DNA of 64,000 bases from Leucobacter musarum subsp. musarum (GTDB lineage: Bacteria > Actinomycetota > Actinomycetes > Actinomycetales > Microbacteriaceae). Location of the stretch: contig NZ_JHBW01000064.1 in the NCBI RefSeq assembly GCF_001273845.1, positions 62,001 through 126,000 of the forward strand, read 5' to 3'. The notes under the pieces were generated by a model that was given only the letters and a program-made list of their open reading frames with translations, was not told the origin of the DNA and did not search any database. Numbering within the stretch: position 1 is the stretch's first letter; each line of letters starts with the position of its first letter. The position numbers were made by a program, and so were the translations under genes. Positions 23,893 to 32,971 of this stretch are shown piece by piece.

Positions 23893-24654
23893 ATGACCCC
23901 ACCGGCAGATCAACGCGATGAGCGCATTCTCGACCTTCTCGAGGGCCGCGAACAGGTGCCGGTCGTCGAACTCGCCGAACAGGTCGGGGTTTCGGAAGTC
24001 ACGATTCGGAAAGATCTCGAACGATTGGTGCGCAGCGCGCTGATCGAGCGCGTGCGCGGGGGCGCCCGGTTGCGCACCGGCGAAGAGGGGCCGCTGGCCG
24101 AGCGCCTGGGGCAGCGCGTGACCGCCAAACGCGCGGTGGCCCGTCGCGCGGCCGAGCTGGTCGAACGCGAAGCGGTGATCGCGATCGACTCGTCATCGAC
24201 GGGTTACTACCTCGCGCTGGAGCTCGCCGAGCGGGCGGATGCGACGGTGGTGACGAATTCACTGCGTGTGGCGAGCCAGCTCGCCGAGCGCTCCGGCCCG
24301 GCGGTCGTGATGCTCGGCGGCACGGTGCGACGCACCTCATTCTCGACGGTCGGCTTTCCGCCCGAACTGCTGCGCGGCTACGGCACTATCGACATGGCGT
24401 TTCTCGGGGTCTCGGCGCTCTCGCCCGAGCAGGGGCTGCTCGAGCGCTCGTTCTCCGAGGCGGAAACAAAACGGGCGATCGCATTGGCGGCGAACCGCGT
24501 CGTCGGGCTGTTCGACTCTTCGAAGGCGTCAGGGTTCGGTCAGCACAGCGTGGTTCCCGCCTCGGCGGTCGATCGCCTCATTACCGATGACGAATTCAGT
24601 GAGGCAGACGCCGCGCCCTGGCGCGCACTCGGCGTCGACGTCGATCGCGTCTAG
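23893..24654 (+). CDS. DeoR family transcriptional regulator of rhamnose genes
   Basis: A 253-residue DeoR/GlpR regulator. The N-terminal helix-turn-helix is ILDLLEGREQVPVVELAEQVGVSEVTIRKDLERL (about residues 12-45). The C-terminal DeoRC sugar-phosphate sensor domain shows IAIDSSSTGYYLALEL and MLGGTVRRTSFSTVG. It is divergent from rhaEW-rhaB-lldD, so it probably represses that operon and is released by a rhamnose pathway phosphate such as rhamnulose-1-phosphate (family inference). The ATG at 23893 was chosen where the domain begins; no strong ribosome site precedes it and translation may be near-leaderless. Confidence 0.88.
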   Translation: MTPPADQRDERILDLLEGREQVPVVELAEQVGVSEVTIRKDLERLVRSALIERVRGGARLRTGEEGPLAERLGQRVTAKRAVARRAAELVEREAVIAIDSSSTGYYLALELAERADATVVTNSLRVASQLAERSGPAVVMLGGTVRRTSFSTVGFPPELLRGYGTIDMAFLGVSALSPEQGLLERSFSEAETKRAIALAANRVVGLFDSSKASGFGQHSVVPASAVDRLITDDEFSEADAAPWRALGVDVDRV

Positions 24655-24710
24655 CGGCCACATCGCGCTGATCGCTTGCTGAGCGCCTGCGCCCCGCTGC
24701 CCCCACCCAG

Positions 24711-24786
24711 TGCGATCGGGGTAACTTCGGACCAGTGTGACACGGCGATTCCGCCCCAACACCGGTCCGAAGTTACCCCGATCGCA
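24711..24786. repeat. palindromic repeat copy 3
   Basis: Arms of 28 bp (24711-24738 and 24759-24786) differ at one position, and the loop is 20 nt. The core matches the copies at 17494 and 18690. It separates the convergent DeoR-family gene and rhaI. Confidence 0.9.
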
Positions 24787-24799
24787 AGGAAGTCAGCGA

Positions 24800-25969
24800 C
24801 TACGCGCCCCAGCTGGCCTGAGCGCCGCCGACGCGGTCGGCGTTGATGCGCTGCTGGTAGCCCGATGCGGCGTAGGCGGCCATCGGGTCGGCGGGCAGGC
24901 CGCGCGACTCGCGCCACTCGGCGAGTGCGGGGCGCACGTCGGTGTAGAACGCGTCCATGAACACGGCGTTGGCGCCGAGCACGTCGCCGGCGGCCTCAGC
25001 AGCGCCGAGGGCGTCGCGGTCGAGCAGCAGGGCGCGGGCCGTCATCTCTTGCACGTTGAGCACGGAGCGGATCTGGCCGGGGATCTTCTCTTCGACGTTG
25101 TGGCACTGGTCGAGCATGAAGGCCACGTCGGGGTTGTTGAGCCCGCCGCCGCGCACGACCTCGACGAGAATGCGGAAGAGCTGGAACGGGTCGGCCGCGC
25201 CCACGATGAGGTCATCGTCGGCGTAGAAGCGGCTGTTGAAGTCGAACGAGCCGAGCTTGCCGAGGCGCAGCAGCTGCATCACGATGAACTCGATGTTGGT
25301 GCCGGGTGCGTGGTGGCCGGTATCGAGGCAGACCATGGCCTTCTCGCCGAGCGACGACACCTGCGCGTACGAGGTGCCCCAGTCGGGAACATCGGTGTGG
25401 TAGAAAGCCGGCTCGAAGAACTTGTACTCGAGCACGAGCCGCTGGTCGGCGGAGAGGCGTGCGTAGATCTCCTGGAGCGACTCCTGGAGGCGATCCTGAC
25501 GGCCGCGCATGTCGGCCTGACCCGGGTAGTTGGAGCCCTCGGCGAGCCAGATCTTGAGGTCGCGCGATCCGGTCTCGTCCATGACGTCGATGCACTTCAG
25601 GTGGTGGTCGATGGCCTTGCGGCGCACGGCGGCGTCGACGTGGGTGAGGGCGCCGAATTTGTACTCGTCGTCTTGGAACGTGTTCGAGTTGATCGTGCCG
25701 AGTTCGACCCCAAGGTCTTCCGCGTGCTTGCGTAGCACCGCGAAGTCGTCGACGAGATCCCACGGAATGTGCAGCGCGACGGCGGGCGCGAGGCCGGTGA
25801 CGCGGTGCACCTCGGCGGCGTCGGCGATCTTCTCGAACGGGTCGCGCGGGGTGCCCGGCGTGCCGAAGACCTTGAATCGCGTGCCCGAGTTGCCGTAGGC
25901 CCACGACGGCACCTCGATCGCCTGCTGGGCGAGGGTCTGCTGGATTTCAGGGGTGAACAGTGAGCTCAT
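24800..25969 (-). CDS. rhaI: L-rhamnose isomerase (RhaI type)
   Basis: A 389-residue TIM-barrel isomerase of the RhaI group, different from E. coli RhaA. Conserved parts include PSWAYGNSGTRFKVFGTPGTPRDPFEKI, LVLEYKFFEPAFYHTDVPDWG with metal-binding Glu, VCLDTGHHAPGTNIEFIV, SFDFNSRFYADDDLIVGAADPFQLF and FMLDQCHNVEEKIPGQI. It converts L-rhamnose to L-rhamnulose with a divalent metal. It ends 14 nt from palindromic repeat copy 3, and its ATG is 28 nt after the rhaM stop, so it is the last gene of the rhaTPQSMI operon. Confidence 0.93.
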   Translation of the reverse strand: MSSLFTPEIQQTLAQQAIEVPSWAYGNSGTRFKVFGTPGTPRDPFEKIADAAEVHRVTGLAPAVALHIPWDLVDDFAVLRKHAEDLGVELGTINSNTFQDDEYKFGALTHVDAAVRRKAIDHHLKCIDVMDETGSRDLKIWLAEGSNYPGQADMRGRQDRLQESLQEIYARLSADQRLVLEYKFFEPAFYHTDVPDWGTSYAQVSSLGEKAMVCLDTGHHAPGTNIEFIVMQLLRLGKLGSFDFNSRFYADDDLIVGAADPFQLFRILVEVVRGGGLNNPDVAFMLDQCHNVEEKIPGQIRSVLNVQEMTARALLLDRDALGAAEAAGDVLGANAVFMDAFYTDVRPALAEWRESRGLPADPMAAYAASGYQQRINADRVGGAQASWGA

Positions 25970-25996
25970 GATCTGCGCTTTCTTTCCGGTACTGCG

Positions 25997-26350
25997 CTAT
26001 GCGCGATTCGTGCTCGCGTGGTGGCGGGCGAGTTGGTCCTCGAGGTTGAACACCTCGGGAAGTCGGGGGGCCTCCTGGTCGGGGCGGCCGGTCGATGCGA
26101 CGAAGTAGTCGGCCATCTTCGCCTCCCACGTGGCGGTGCGGGGGTCGGCTTCGAGCGCTCGCTGCGCGGCCTCGTCGTCATCGGTTTCGTAGTAGCCGAT
26201 GAGCAGCCCGTCGGGGCGCAGGAAGAGCGAGTAGTTGCGGCGGCCGGCGTCGGCGATGGCCTCGAGCATGTCGGGCCAGACGGCCGCGTGGTGCTCGGCG
26301 TACTCGGCCAGGCGGTCGGGCTTGACCTGCATTTGGAAGCACACGCGCAT
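25997..26350 (-). CDS. rhaM: L-rhamnose mutarotase
   Basis: A 117-residue protein of the RhaM/RhaU family, which interconverts alpha- and beta-L-rhamnose so that the isomerase receives its preferred anomer. It begins MRVCFQMQVKPDRLAEYAEH and continues HAAVWPDMLEAIADAGRRNYSLF with the conserved His and Trp-Pro, and ends with MADYFVASTGRPDQEAPRLPEVF. The ATG at 26350 fits the family start; upstream sequence in the same frame has no homology. Confidence 0.92.
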   Translation of the reverse strand: MRVCFQMQVKPDRLAEYAEHHAAVWPDMLEAIADAGRRNYSLFLRPDGLLIGYYETDDDEAAQRALEADPRTATWEAKMADYFVASTGRPDQEAPRLPEVFNLEDQLARHHASTNRA

Positions 26351-26450
26351 GGGAGTCTCCGAGTCTGGTGGGGCGCGGCCTGGCCTGCGCGGGGTGGGGC
26401 GGTGGTGCGGTGGTGCGGTGCTGCGGAACTGCGTGACAGAGCGGGGTGGT

Positions 26451-26484
26451 GCGGGGGCGGGATCGCAACCGATCCGGCCCCCGC
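26451..26484 (-). terminator. hairpin between rhaS and rhaM
   Basis: A 15-bp GC-rich stem (26451-26465 with 26470-26484, one mismatch) with a CAAC loop lies 11 nt past the rhaS stop. It probably attenuates transcription so that the binding protein is made in excess over RhaM and RhaI. Confidence 0.5.
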
Positions 26485-26495
26485 CCCGTGGCGGC

Positions 26496-27545
26496 TTAGA
26501 AGTCGAAGTCGCCGATGTTGTCTGCGTTGAAGCGGAACGGGTCGCCGAGCAGCACGACGCCGTCCTTGCCCACGGTGAAGTCGCCGAGGTCGCCGGCGGT
26601 GAAGGTGTCACCCTCCTTGCCCTCGATCTCGCCCGAGACGAGTGCGTTGGCGGCGTAGGCGGTCAGGTAGCCGAGATCCTCCGGGTTCCACAGTGCGAAC
26701 TCGGTGACGGTGCCGTCTTCGACGTACTCGCGCATCTGGTTCGGGGTGCCGAGGCCGGTCACTGCGACCTTGCCCTTCGCGTCCGAGGTCGAGACGTAGC
26801 GCGCGGCTGCGGCGATGCCGACGGTGGTCGGCGAGACGATGCCCTTGAGCTCCGGGTAGGTCTGGAGCAGCGCGGCGGTCTTGTCGAACGAGGTCTGATC
26901 GTCGTCGTCGCCGTAGACGGTCTCGACGAGCTCGACGTCGGGGTGGTTGGCCTTGAGCTCTTCCTTCATGAGGTCGATCCAGGCGTTCTGGTTGGTCGCG
27001 TTCGCCGCGGCCGAGAGAATCGCGATCTGACCCTTGTCACCGATCTGCTCGGTGATCATGTCGACCTGCACCTTTGCAATGCCCTCGGCATCGGCCTGGT
27101 TGATGAACAGGTCGCGGCAGTCGGCGCTGGTGTCGGAGTCGAACGTGACCACCTTGACGTCGTTATCGCGTGCCTCGTTGATCGCGTCGCAGATGGCCTT
27201 CGGGTCGTTCGCCGAGATGGCGAGCGCGTCGACGCCCTGCTGCGTCGCGGTGTTGATGAAGCTCACCTGCGCGTCGGGGGTTGCCTCGGTGGGGCCGACC
27301 TCGTTGAAGGTGCCGCCGAAGGCCTCGACGGCTGCCTTGCCGCCCTTGCTCGACGTATCGAAGTAGGGGTTGCCGAGGTTCTTGGGCAGGAAGGTGACGC
27401 TGGCGCCGGATCCGCCCGAACCCGAGTCCGATCCGCCGTCGCCCGCGTCGCCGCCGCCGGTGGAGCAGCTCGAGAGCAGCAGCGCTGCGCTGGCTGCGAG
27501 CGCGAGAACCGCGCCCGCCTTCTTCTTATTCTTCGTGAACCACAT
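26496..27545 (-). CDS. rhaS: rhamnose ABC transporter substrate-binding lipoprotein
   Basis: A 349-residue type-I sugar-binding protein (Peripla_BP_4). A signal peptide ends in lipobox LLSSC near residue 27, followed by a Gly/Ser/Asp-rich linker. Binding-fold motifs are FLPKNLGNPYFDTSSKGGK, DALAISANDPKAICDAINEA and KVVTFDSDTSADCRDLFINQA. The Asp-Cys pair is typical of RhaS. The ATG at 27545 has AAAGGAAA upstream. It delivers L-rhamnose to RhaPQ. Confidence 0.92.
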   Translation of the reverse strand: MWFTKNKKKAGAVLALAASAALLLSSCSTGGGDAGDGGSDSGSGGSGASVTFLPKNLGNPYFDTSSKGGKAAVEAFGGTFNEVGPTEATPDAQVSFINTATQQGVDALAISANDPKAICDAINEARDNDVKVVTFDSDTSADCRDLFINQADAEGIAKVQVDMITEQIGDKGQIAILSAAANATNQNAWIDLMKEELKANHPDVELVETVYGDDDDQTSFDKTAALLQTYPELKGIVSPTTVGIAAAARYVSTSDAKGKVAVTGLGTPNQMREYVEDGTVTEFALWNPEDLGYLTAYAANALVSGEIEGKEGDTFTAGDLGDFTVGKDGVVLLGDPFRFNADNIGDFDF

Positions 27546-27613
27546 CGTTCGGTGTTTCCTTTCCTGGCCCGCGAGTGCGGGGGTGTGGGTGTGGTGGGTC
27601 GTGAGAGTCAGGG

Positions 27614-28681
27614 TCAGGCCGTGGTGGCGGCCCGTGCGCCGGCGATCTGCAGCTTTCTGCCGGTCTTTCGCCGGTTCTTGAATGCTGCGATGACGCTGGT
27701 CGAGATCACGGCGGCGATGAGCAGCACGCCGGTGATGATGTTGATGACGTCGGAGGTGACGTTCGCGAGGCGCAGCGCGCTGCCGAGCACGCCGATGAGC
27801 AGCACGCCGGCGATGACGCCGTGCAATGCGCCGCGGCCGCCGAAGATCGAGACACCGCCGAGCAGCACTGCCGCGATGACCTGCATCTCCATGCCCGTCG
27901 CGTTGTCGCCGCGAGCGCTGCCGTATCGCAGCGTGTAGTAGATGCCGGCGAGTGCGGCAACGGCACCGCTGAGCACGAACAGCACCATCTTGGTGCGGGC
28001 GACGTCGACGCCTGAGAAGCGCGCAGCCTCGGGCGAGAGGCCGATCGCGAAGACCCCGCGACCGAACTTCGTGAAGTGCAGCAGAATTGTGAAGACAGCG
28101 GCGAGCAGCACGAAGAGCACGATGACGACGGGAATGCCGGTCGAGCCGATTTTCTCCTTGGCCAGGTCGGTCCAGAACGACGGGAAGTCGGTGACCGCGG
28201 TGGTGCCGAGCAGGCCGACCGCGATGCCGCGGTAGAGCGCCAACGTACCGATCGTCACCGCGAGCGAGGGGAGCCCGACGGCGGTGATGAGCCAGCCGTT
28301 GATGGCGCCGCCCACCGCACCGGCTGCGATGGCGAGCACGATGGTGATCCCGAACGGCACGCCCGCCTGGGTGAGCACACCGGTGAGCACGCTCGAGAGC
28401 CCGACCACACTGGCGACCGAGAGGTCGATCTCGCCGGTGACGATGATCGCGGTCATCGGCAGGGCGATGATCAGAATCGGGAACATGTCGAGCAGCAGGT
28501 AGGTCATCGTGATCTTGCTGCCGAAGTTCGGCACCAGGATCGCGGCGACGAGCACGACCACGACGAAGAGGGCGATAATCGCGCTCTCGCGGGTCAGCAG
28601 CAGGCGCTGCCAGAGGGGGCGGTCGTAGTCCGCGATGTGGCGGATGCCGGTCGTCGCGGTGGCGGTGGTGATCGCGGTCAT
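27614..28681 (-). CDS. rhaQ: rhamnose ABC transporter permease
   Basis: A 355-residue inner-membrane permease of the ribose/xylose type (BPD_transp_2) with about 9-10 hydrophobic segments. VTGEIDLSVASVVGLSSVLTG is the conserved E-I-D-L-S motif, and GRGVFAIGLSPEAARFSGVDVARTKMVLF is the cytoplasmic coupling region. Its ATG overlaps the stop of the preceding permease gene. The C-terminus has a positively charged tail (KNRRKTGRK). It pairs with RhaP to form the channel. Confidence 0.9.
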   Translation of the reverse strand: MTAITTATATTGIRHIADYDRPLWQRLLLTRESAIIALFVVVVLVAAILVPNFGSKITMTYLLLDMFPILIIALPMTAIIVTGEIDLSVASVVGLSSVLTGVLTQAGVPFGITIVLAIAAGAVGGAINGWLITAVGLPSLAVTIGTLALYRGIAVGLLGTTAVTDFPSFWTDLAKEKIGSTGIPVVIVLFVLLAAVFTILLHFTKFGRGVFAIGLSPEAARFSGVDVARTKMVLFVLSGAVAALAGIYYTLRYGSARGDNATGMEMQVIAAVLLGGVSIFGGRGALHGVIAGVLLIGVLGSALRLANVTSDVINIITGVLLIAAVISTSVIAAFKNRRKTGRKLQIAGARAATTA

Positions 28682-29709
28682 CGCTGCGTCTCCCGTTCTT
28701 CGATGAGTTTGCGATGTTGTCTGAGCGACAGCACGCGGTCGAGCACGATGGCTCCGATGATGAGCACGCCGACGACGGCGCGCTGCCAGAAGTCGGGCAC
28801 ACCGAGCACGGGGAGGGCGCGGTTGATGGTCATGAGCAGGAAGGCGCCGATGGCCGCGCCCCACACCGAGCCGACACCGCCGAAGATCGCGACGCCGCCG
28901 ATGACCGCTGCGCCGATGGCGTCGAGCTCCCAGCCCGAGCCCGCCTGCGAGTTGATCGTGCCGTAGCGCGCGGCATAGAGCACGCCGGCGAAGCCGGAGA
29001 GCGCGCCCGACAGCACGAATGCGACGAGAATGCGGCGGGTGACGGGCAGGCCGTAGAGGTGAGCCGCATCGGGGTCGGAGCCGATGGCGTAGCTTTCGCG
29101 ACCGGCGCGCGTGTTCTTCATCCACCACGCGACCGCGATCAGCACGACGAGGGCGATGATCGTGAGTACCGGAATGGTGAAGACCTGCGCGGTGCCGAGC
29201 GCCAGGAAGCCACGGGGCATGTCGGAGGCGTTGATGCGATCAGAACCCGTCCAGAGCACGTTGATGCCGCGGAACGCGTACATCGTGCCGAGTGTGATGA
29301 CGAGCGCGGGCACCTTCGCGAAGGCGACGAGTGCACCGTTGATCAAGCCGAGCAGGCCGCCGAAGACGATGGCGATCAGCACCACGACGATCGCCGGCAG
29401 GCCCGGCATGTCGATGAACAGACGACCGGTGAGGTATGCGCTGAGGCCCAAGATGGAGCCGACCGACAGGTCGACGTTGCGCGTGATGAGCACGACCGCC
29501 TGGCCGACCGCGACGAGCAGCAGCAGCGAGGGCGTGAGCCACAGGTCGCGGTAGCCGTCGGTCGAGAACAGGAAGTTCGGGTTCTTGATTGTGGCGGCCG
29601 CGACGACGAGCAGCACGGCAAGCAAGATGCTGGCCTCGCGAGCCCGGGTCAGGCGCCCGACGATCGCGCCGAAACCGACGCTCGGGGCATTCAGGGTGGT
29701 GGCGCTCAT
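28678..29709 (-). CDS. rhaP: rhamnose ABC transporter permease
   Basis: A 343-residue partner permease with motif [23 protein letters not shown] and the coupling segment [29 protein letters not shown]. It has about 9-10 membrane segments. It overlaps rhaT upstream and rhaQ downstream by ATGA, so the three are translationally coupled. Confidence 0.9.
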   Translation of the reverse strand: MSATTLNAPSVGFGAIVGRLTRAREASILLAVLLVVAAATIKNPNFLFSTDGYRDLWLTPSLLLLVAVGQAVVLITRNVDLSVGSILGLSAYLTGRLFIDMPGLPAIVVVLIAIVFGGLLGLINGALVAFAKVPALVITLGTMYAFRGINVLWTGSDRINASDMPRGFLALGTAQVFTIPVLTIIALVVLIAVAWWMKNTRAGRESYAIGSDPDAAHLYGLPVTRRILVAFVLSGALSGFAGVLYAARYGTINSQAGSGWELDAIGAAVIGGVAIFGGVGSVWGAAIGAFLLMTINRALPVLGVPDFWQRAVVGVLIIGAIVLDRVLSLRQHRKLIEERETQR

Positions 29710-31235
29710 GCGTGCTGCTCCGTATCTGCGTTCGCGCTGTGCGTGGCGGCACGCATCACGTTCTCTTGCGTCGCGTCTTCGCGGTCGATCGTCGCGGTGA
29801 TGCGCCCCTCGTGCATGACGACGACGCGGTCGGCCATGCCGAGCACCTCGGGCAGCTCGCTCGAGATCATCAGCACGCCCATGCCCTGGCTGGCGAGGGT
29901 CGAGAGCAGGCGGTGCACCTCAGACTTCGTGCCGACGTCGATGCCGCGGGTCGGCTCATCGATGATGAGTACGCGCGGGTCGGTGGCGAGCCACTTGCCG
30001 AGCACGACCTTCTGCTGATTGCCGCCCGACAGGGTGCCGGCGATCGTGGTGAGCGCGTTGGCCTTCACCTCGAGCTTCTCTGACCACGGGCGCGCGGCGC
30101 GGTTCTCCGCGCCGGTCGTGACGATGCCGAGCTTCGCCAGCGAATCCAAGATCACCGAGGTGGTGTTGCGGCCGACGCTCGACTCGAGCACCAGGCCCTG
30201 CTTGCGACGATCTTCGGGAACCAGTGCCAGGCCGGCGCGCATGGCGGCGGTCGGCTTGCCCTTGGCGACGTTCTTGCCCGCGACCTGCACGCTGCCGCTG
30301 CGGTACCCGTCGACCCCGAACACGGCGCGAGCGACCTCGCTGCGGCCGGCGCCGACGAGGCCGGCCAGGCCAACGATCTCACCGGAGTGCACGGTGAAGC
30401 TGATGTCGTTGAAGACGCCGGGGCTCGTGAGCCCCTCGACGACGAGCAGCGGCTCGCCGACCTCGGTCTCGAGCTTCGGGAAGAGCTCGGTGATCTCACG
30501 GCCGACCATCTCGGCGACCACGCTGTCGGGGTCGGTCTCGCTGATGGCGCGGGTCGACACGTAGCTGCCGTCGCGCATGACGGTGATGGTGTCGCAGAGC
30601 GCGAACACCTCGTCGAAGCGGTGCGAGATGAAGACGAGGGCGCGGTTCTCATCGCGCAGTGCACGGGCCACCTGGAACAGGCGATCGACCTCGACCCCCG
30701 AGAGAGCTGCTGTGGGCTCGTCCATAATGAGCACGCGGGCATCGAGCGAGATGGCCTTCGCGATCTCGATCATCTGCTGGTCGGCGATGGAGAGCCCGTC
30801 GGCCGTGCGATCCGGGTCCATGGCCACGCCGAGGCGAGCGAACAGCGATTGCACCTCGGTGCGCATGGCGGCGCGATCGATGCGGCCGAAGCGGCCGCGA
30901 GGCTGGCGGCCCATGAAGATGTTCTCGGTGACCGAGAGGTCGGGGAAGAGCGTGGGCTCCTGGTAGATCACGGCGATGCCGGCGGCCTTCGACTCGGCGG
31001 TCGACGCGAAGTCGACGGTCTCGCCGTCGAGCCGGAAGTCGCCCGAGTCGCGGCGGTACAGGCCGGCAATGATCTTCACGAGCGTCGACTTGCCGGCGCC
31101 GTTCTCGCCCACGAGGGCGTGGATTGATCCCGGGTGCAGAGCGAGCGTGCTGTCGCGCAGCGCGATCACCTGGCCGAAGGCCTTGGCAACGCCGCGCAGT
31201 TCGAGCAGCGGCTCGCCAGCGGGTGGTTTCTTCAT
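29706..31235 (-). CDS. rhaT: rhamnose ABC transporter ATP-binding protein (two ABC domains)
   Basis: A 509-residue tandem ABC ATPase. Domain 1 has Walker [10 protein letters not shown], signature-like [15 protein letters not shown] and Walker [13 protein letters not shown]. Domain 2 has the family's degenerate Walker [10 protein letters not shown], signature [15 protein letters not shown] and Walker [13 protein letters not shown]. It powers RhaPQS. The ATG at 31235 was chosen over 31268 because the family N-terminus begins there. It is the first gene of the uptake operon and diverges from a LacI-family gene across operator-like palindromes. Confidence 0.93.
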   Translation of the reverse strand: MKKPPAGEPLLELRGVAKAFGQVIALRDSTLALHPGSIHALVGENGAGKSTLVKIIAGLYRRDSGDFRLDGETVDFASTAESKAAGIAVIYQEPTLFPDLSVTENIFMGRQPRGRFGRIDRAAMRTEVQSLFARLGVAMDPDRTADGLSIADQQMIEIAKAISLDARVLIMDEPTAALSGVEVDRLFQVARALRDENRALVFISHRFDEVFALCDTITVMRDGSYVSTRAISETDPDSVVAEMVGREITELFPKLETEVGEPLLVVEGLTSPGVFNDISFTVHSGEIVGLAGLVGAGRSEVARAVFGVDGYRSGSVQVAGKNVAKGKPTAAMRAGLALVPEDRRKQGLVLESSVGRNTTSVILDSLAKLGIVTTGAENRAARPWSEKLEVKANALTTIAGTLSGGNQQKVVLGKWLATDPRVLIIDEPTRGIDVGTKSEVHRLLSTLASQGMGVLMISSELPEVLGMADRVVVMHEGRITATIDREDATQENVMRAATHSANADTEQHA

Positions 31236-31317
31236 TGAACTCACGACTTCCTGCCATTGGAAGGGCATCTCAGGGTGTTGCTGAAACGGATCGACGACCG
31301 ATTGAACAATCGATCAA

Positions 31318-31329
31318 TGAATCGTTTCA
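31318..31329. promoter_or_regulatory. LacI-family operator candidate, rhaT side
   Basis: TGAATCGTTTCA is an imperfect palindrome (TGAAnCGnTTCA) typical of LacI-family operators with a central CG. It covers a -35-like TTGAAA for rhaT on the minus strand. A weaker pair, ATTGA...TCAAT, lies beside it. Confidence 0.65.
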
Positions 31330-31402
31330 ATATCAGTGAGCCTGAGTTTACGCACGGCGATCGAAATGCGTCAAGTCGAAGTCAACACGGTTTCCAAGTC
31401 GT

Positions 31403-31420
31403 TATTGAAGCGTTTCAATA
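31403..31420. promoter_or_regulatory. LacI-family operator candidate, regulator side
   Basis: TATTGAAGCGTTTCAATA matches its reverse complement at 16 of 18 positions around a central CG. It overlaps the expected -35 of the LacI-family gene, whose -10 is TAGACT at 31437-31442, so autoregulation is likely. Confidence 0.7.
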
Positions 31421-31485
31421 TCGTGAGCGGATCGAATAGACTCTGGCGAATACAGGACACTGACGACCGGATAGGGGACAACGCT

Positions 31486-32508
31486 ATGGCAGCGAGTATC
31501 CGAGACGTCGCGCGTGCCGCGGGGGTGTCGGTCGGCACGGTCTCGAACGTGCTGAACCGGCCAGAGATCGTGGCCGCAGCGACCGTGGAACGCGTGACGC
31601 AGGCGATCGAAGAACTCGGCTTCGTGCGCAACGACGCCGCGCGCCAGCTGCGTGCCGGGCGCAGCACCAGTTTCGGGCTCGTGGTGCTCGATACCCGCAA
31701 CCCGTTCTTCATGGACCTCGCTCACGGCGCCCAGCGCCGCGCGATCGACGACGGCTACACCGTGCTCATGGGCGGCAGTGACGACTCGAGCACGCGCGAG
31801 CACAGCATCCTCGACATGTTCGAGGAGCATCGCGTCGCCGGGGTGCTCATCTCACCCGTCGACACCGACCTCACGCAGCTCTGGAAGCTGCGGCAGGCCG
31901 GCACCCCGGTCGTGCTCGTCGACCGCGGTTCGAGTGACCGCTCCTTTTCATCGGTGTCGGTCGATGACGTTGAGGGCGGGCGCATCGCCGCGCGCCACCT
32001 GCTCTCGCTCGGGCGGCGGCGGCTCGCCTTCGTCGGCGGCCCGCTCGGCATCAAGCAGGTCTCCGATCGACTGAACGGCGCGAGATCGGTCGTCGCCGAA
32101 ACCCCCGATGCCACGCTCACCGTGCACGAGACGCCGGCGTTGAGTGTCATCGAGGGGCGCCGGATCGCCGAAGAGATCGTGGCTCTGCCCCCCGAGCGCA
32201 GGCCCGACGCCGTTTTCGCGGCCAACGACCTGCTGGCGATGGGCGTGCTGCAGGCATTCGTGATGACCGGATCGCTGCGCGTACCCGAAGACATCGCACT
32301 CGTCGGCTACGACGACATCGACTTCGCCAACGCCGCCGTGGTGCCCATCACCTCGGTGCGTCAGCCGGCGATCGAGATCGGTGCGACCGCGGTCGGGCTG
32401 CTCATCAAGGAGGCCCAGGCCGGGCCCGACGCTCCGCGCGAGCAGATCGAGTTCACGCCCGAACTCGTCGTGCGCGCATCGACCGTCGGTGCGGACGCGG
32501 TGAGCTGA
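31486..32508 (+). CDS. LacI family transcriptional regulator, probable rhamnose repressor
   Basis: A 340-residue LacI/GalR regulator. The N-terminal helix-turn-helix and hinge are SIRDVARAAGVSVGTVSNVLNRPEIVAAATVERV (residues ~4-37). The ligand domain shows VVLDTRNPFFMDLAHGAQRRA, DAVFAANDLLAMGVLQAF and IALVGYDDIDFANAAVVPITSVRQP. The ATG at 31486 fits the family start; the frame is open from 31336. It is divergent from rhaTPQSMI with palindromes over both promoters, so control by rhamnose or a pathway intermediate is inferred. Confidence 0.9.
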   Translation: MAASIRDVARAAGVSVGTVSNVLNRPEIVAAATVERVTQAIEELGFVRNDAARQLRAGRSTSFGLVVLDTRNPFFMDLAHGAQRRAIDDGYTVLMGGSDDSSTREHSILDMFEEHRVAGVLISPVDTDLTQLWKLRQAGTPVVLVDRGSSDRSFSSVSVDDVEGGRIAARHLLSLGRRRLAFVGGPLGIKQVSDRLNGARSVVAETPDATLTVHETPALSVIEGRRIAEEIVALPPERRPDAVFAANDLLAMGVLQAFVMTGSLRVPEDIALVGYDDIDFANAAVVPITSVRQPAIEIGATAVGLLIKEAQAGPDAPREQIEFTPELVVRASTVGADAVS

Positions 32509-32538
32509 GGCGGGTCTGTCTGCGGTGCTGCCCCGGGC

Positions 32539-32901
32539 CTACGCCTGGGCCAGCGCTGCGTCTTTGAGAGCGGCGGCCTTCGCGGCGTCGTCACGACGCG
32601 TGAGGCGCCCGGTGCGGCGCAGCCAGATCTCCATCGGAATCGTCACGAGCGGCGGAACCGAAGCGGCGAGTGCGAGCAGGGCAACCCACCAGCCCCAGCG
32701 CAGCCGGATCGCGGCGACGATCGTGATGATGCCGTAGATGATGAACGCGCCGCCGTGCAGCGAACCGAAGATGGTAACGCCCATCGCGGTCGTCTCAGTC
32801 ACGTACTTCAAAAACATGCCGACGAGCAGACCGGCCCAGGTGAAGGCCTCCACGAAAGCGATCCAAGCGTAGGCGCGGCCGATTCCTGTGGCTTTCGTCA
32901 T
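32539..32901 (-). CDS. DUF3817 domain-containing membrane protein
   Basis: A ~120-residue protein of the DUF3817 (YdzA-like) family with three predicted membrane segments. RAYAWIAFVEAFTWAGLLVGMFLKYV, GSLHGGAFIIYGIITIVAA with the conserved His-Gly, and WWVALLALAASVPPLVTIPMEIWL are the hallmarks. The function is unknown. The ATG at 32901 is preferred because AGGA lies upstream at suitable spacing; 32910 is an alternative. Confidence 0.85.
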   Translation of the reverse strand: MTKATGIGRAYAWIAFVEAFTWAGLLVGMFLKYVTETTAMGVTIFGSLHGGAFIIYGIITIVAAIRLRWGWWVALLALAASVPPLVTIPMEIWLRRTGRLTRRDDAAKAAALKDAALAQA

Positions 32902-32971
32902 GGTCGGCATCCTATCGATGCAGGATCAGCAGGTCCCGTGAAGCTGCAGCGTCGGCGGCTGCTCCCGGGTG

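Noticed and set aside
26235-27938. A ~570-codon plus-strand frame across rhaM and rhaS
   Set aside because: It runs antisense to two recognised rhamnose genes, has no ribosome site and no recognisable domain.
28076-30018. Long plus-strand frames rich in Asp, His and Glu across rhaQ, rhaP and rhaT
   Set aside because: They mirror hydrophobic permease codons on the other strand and have no family similarity.
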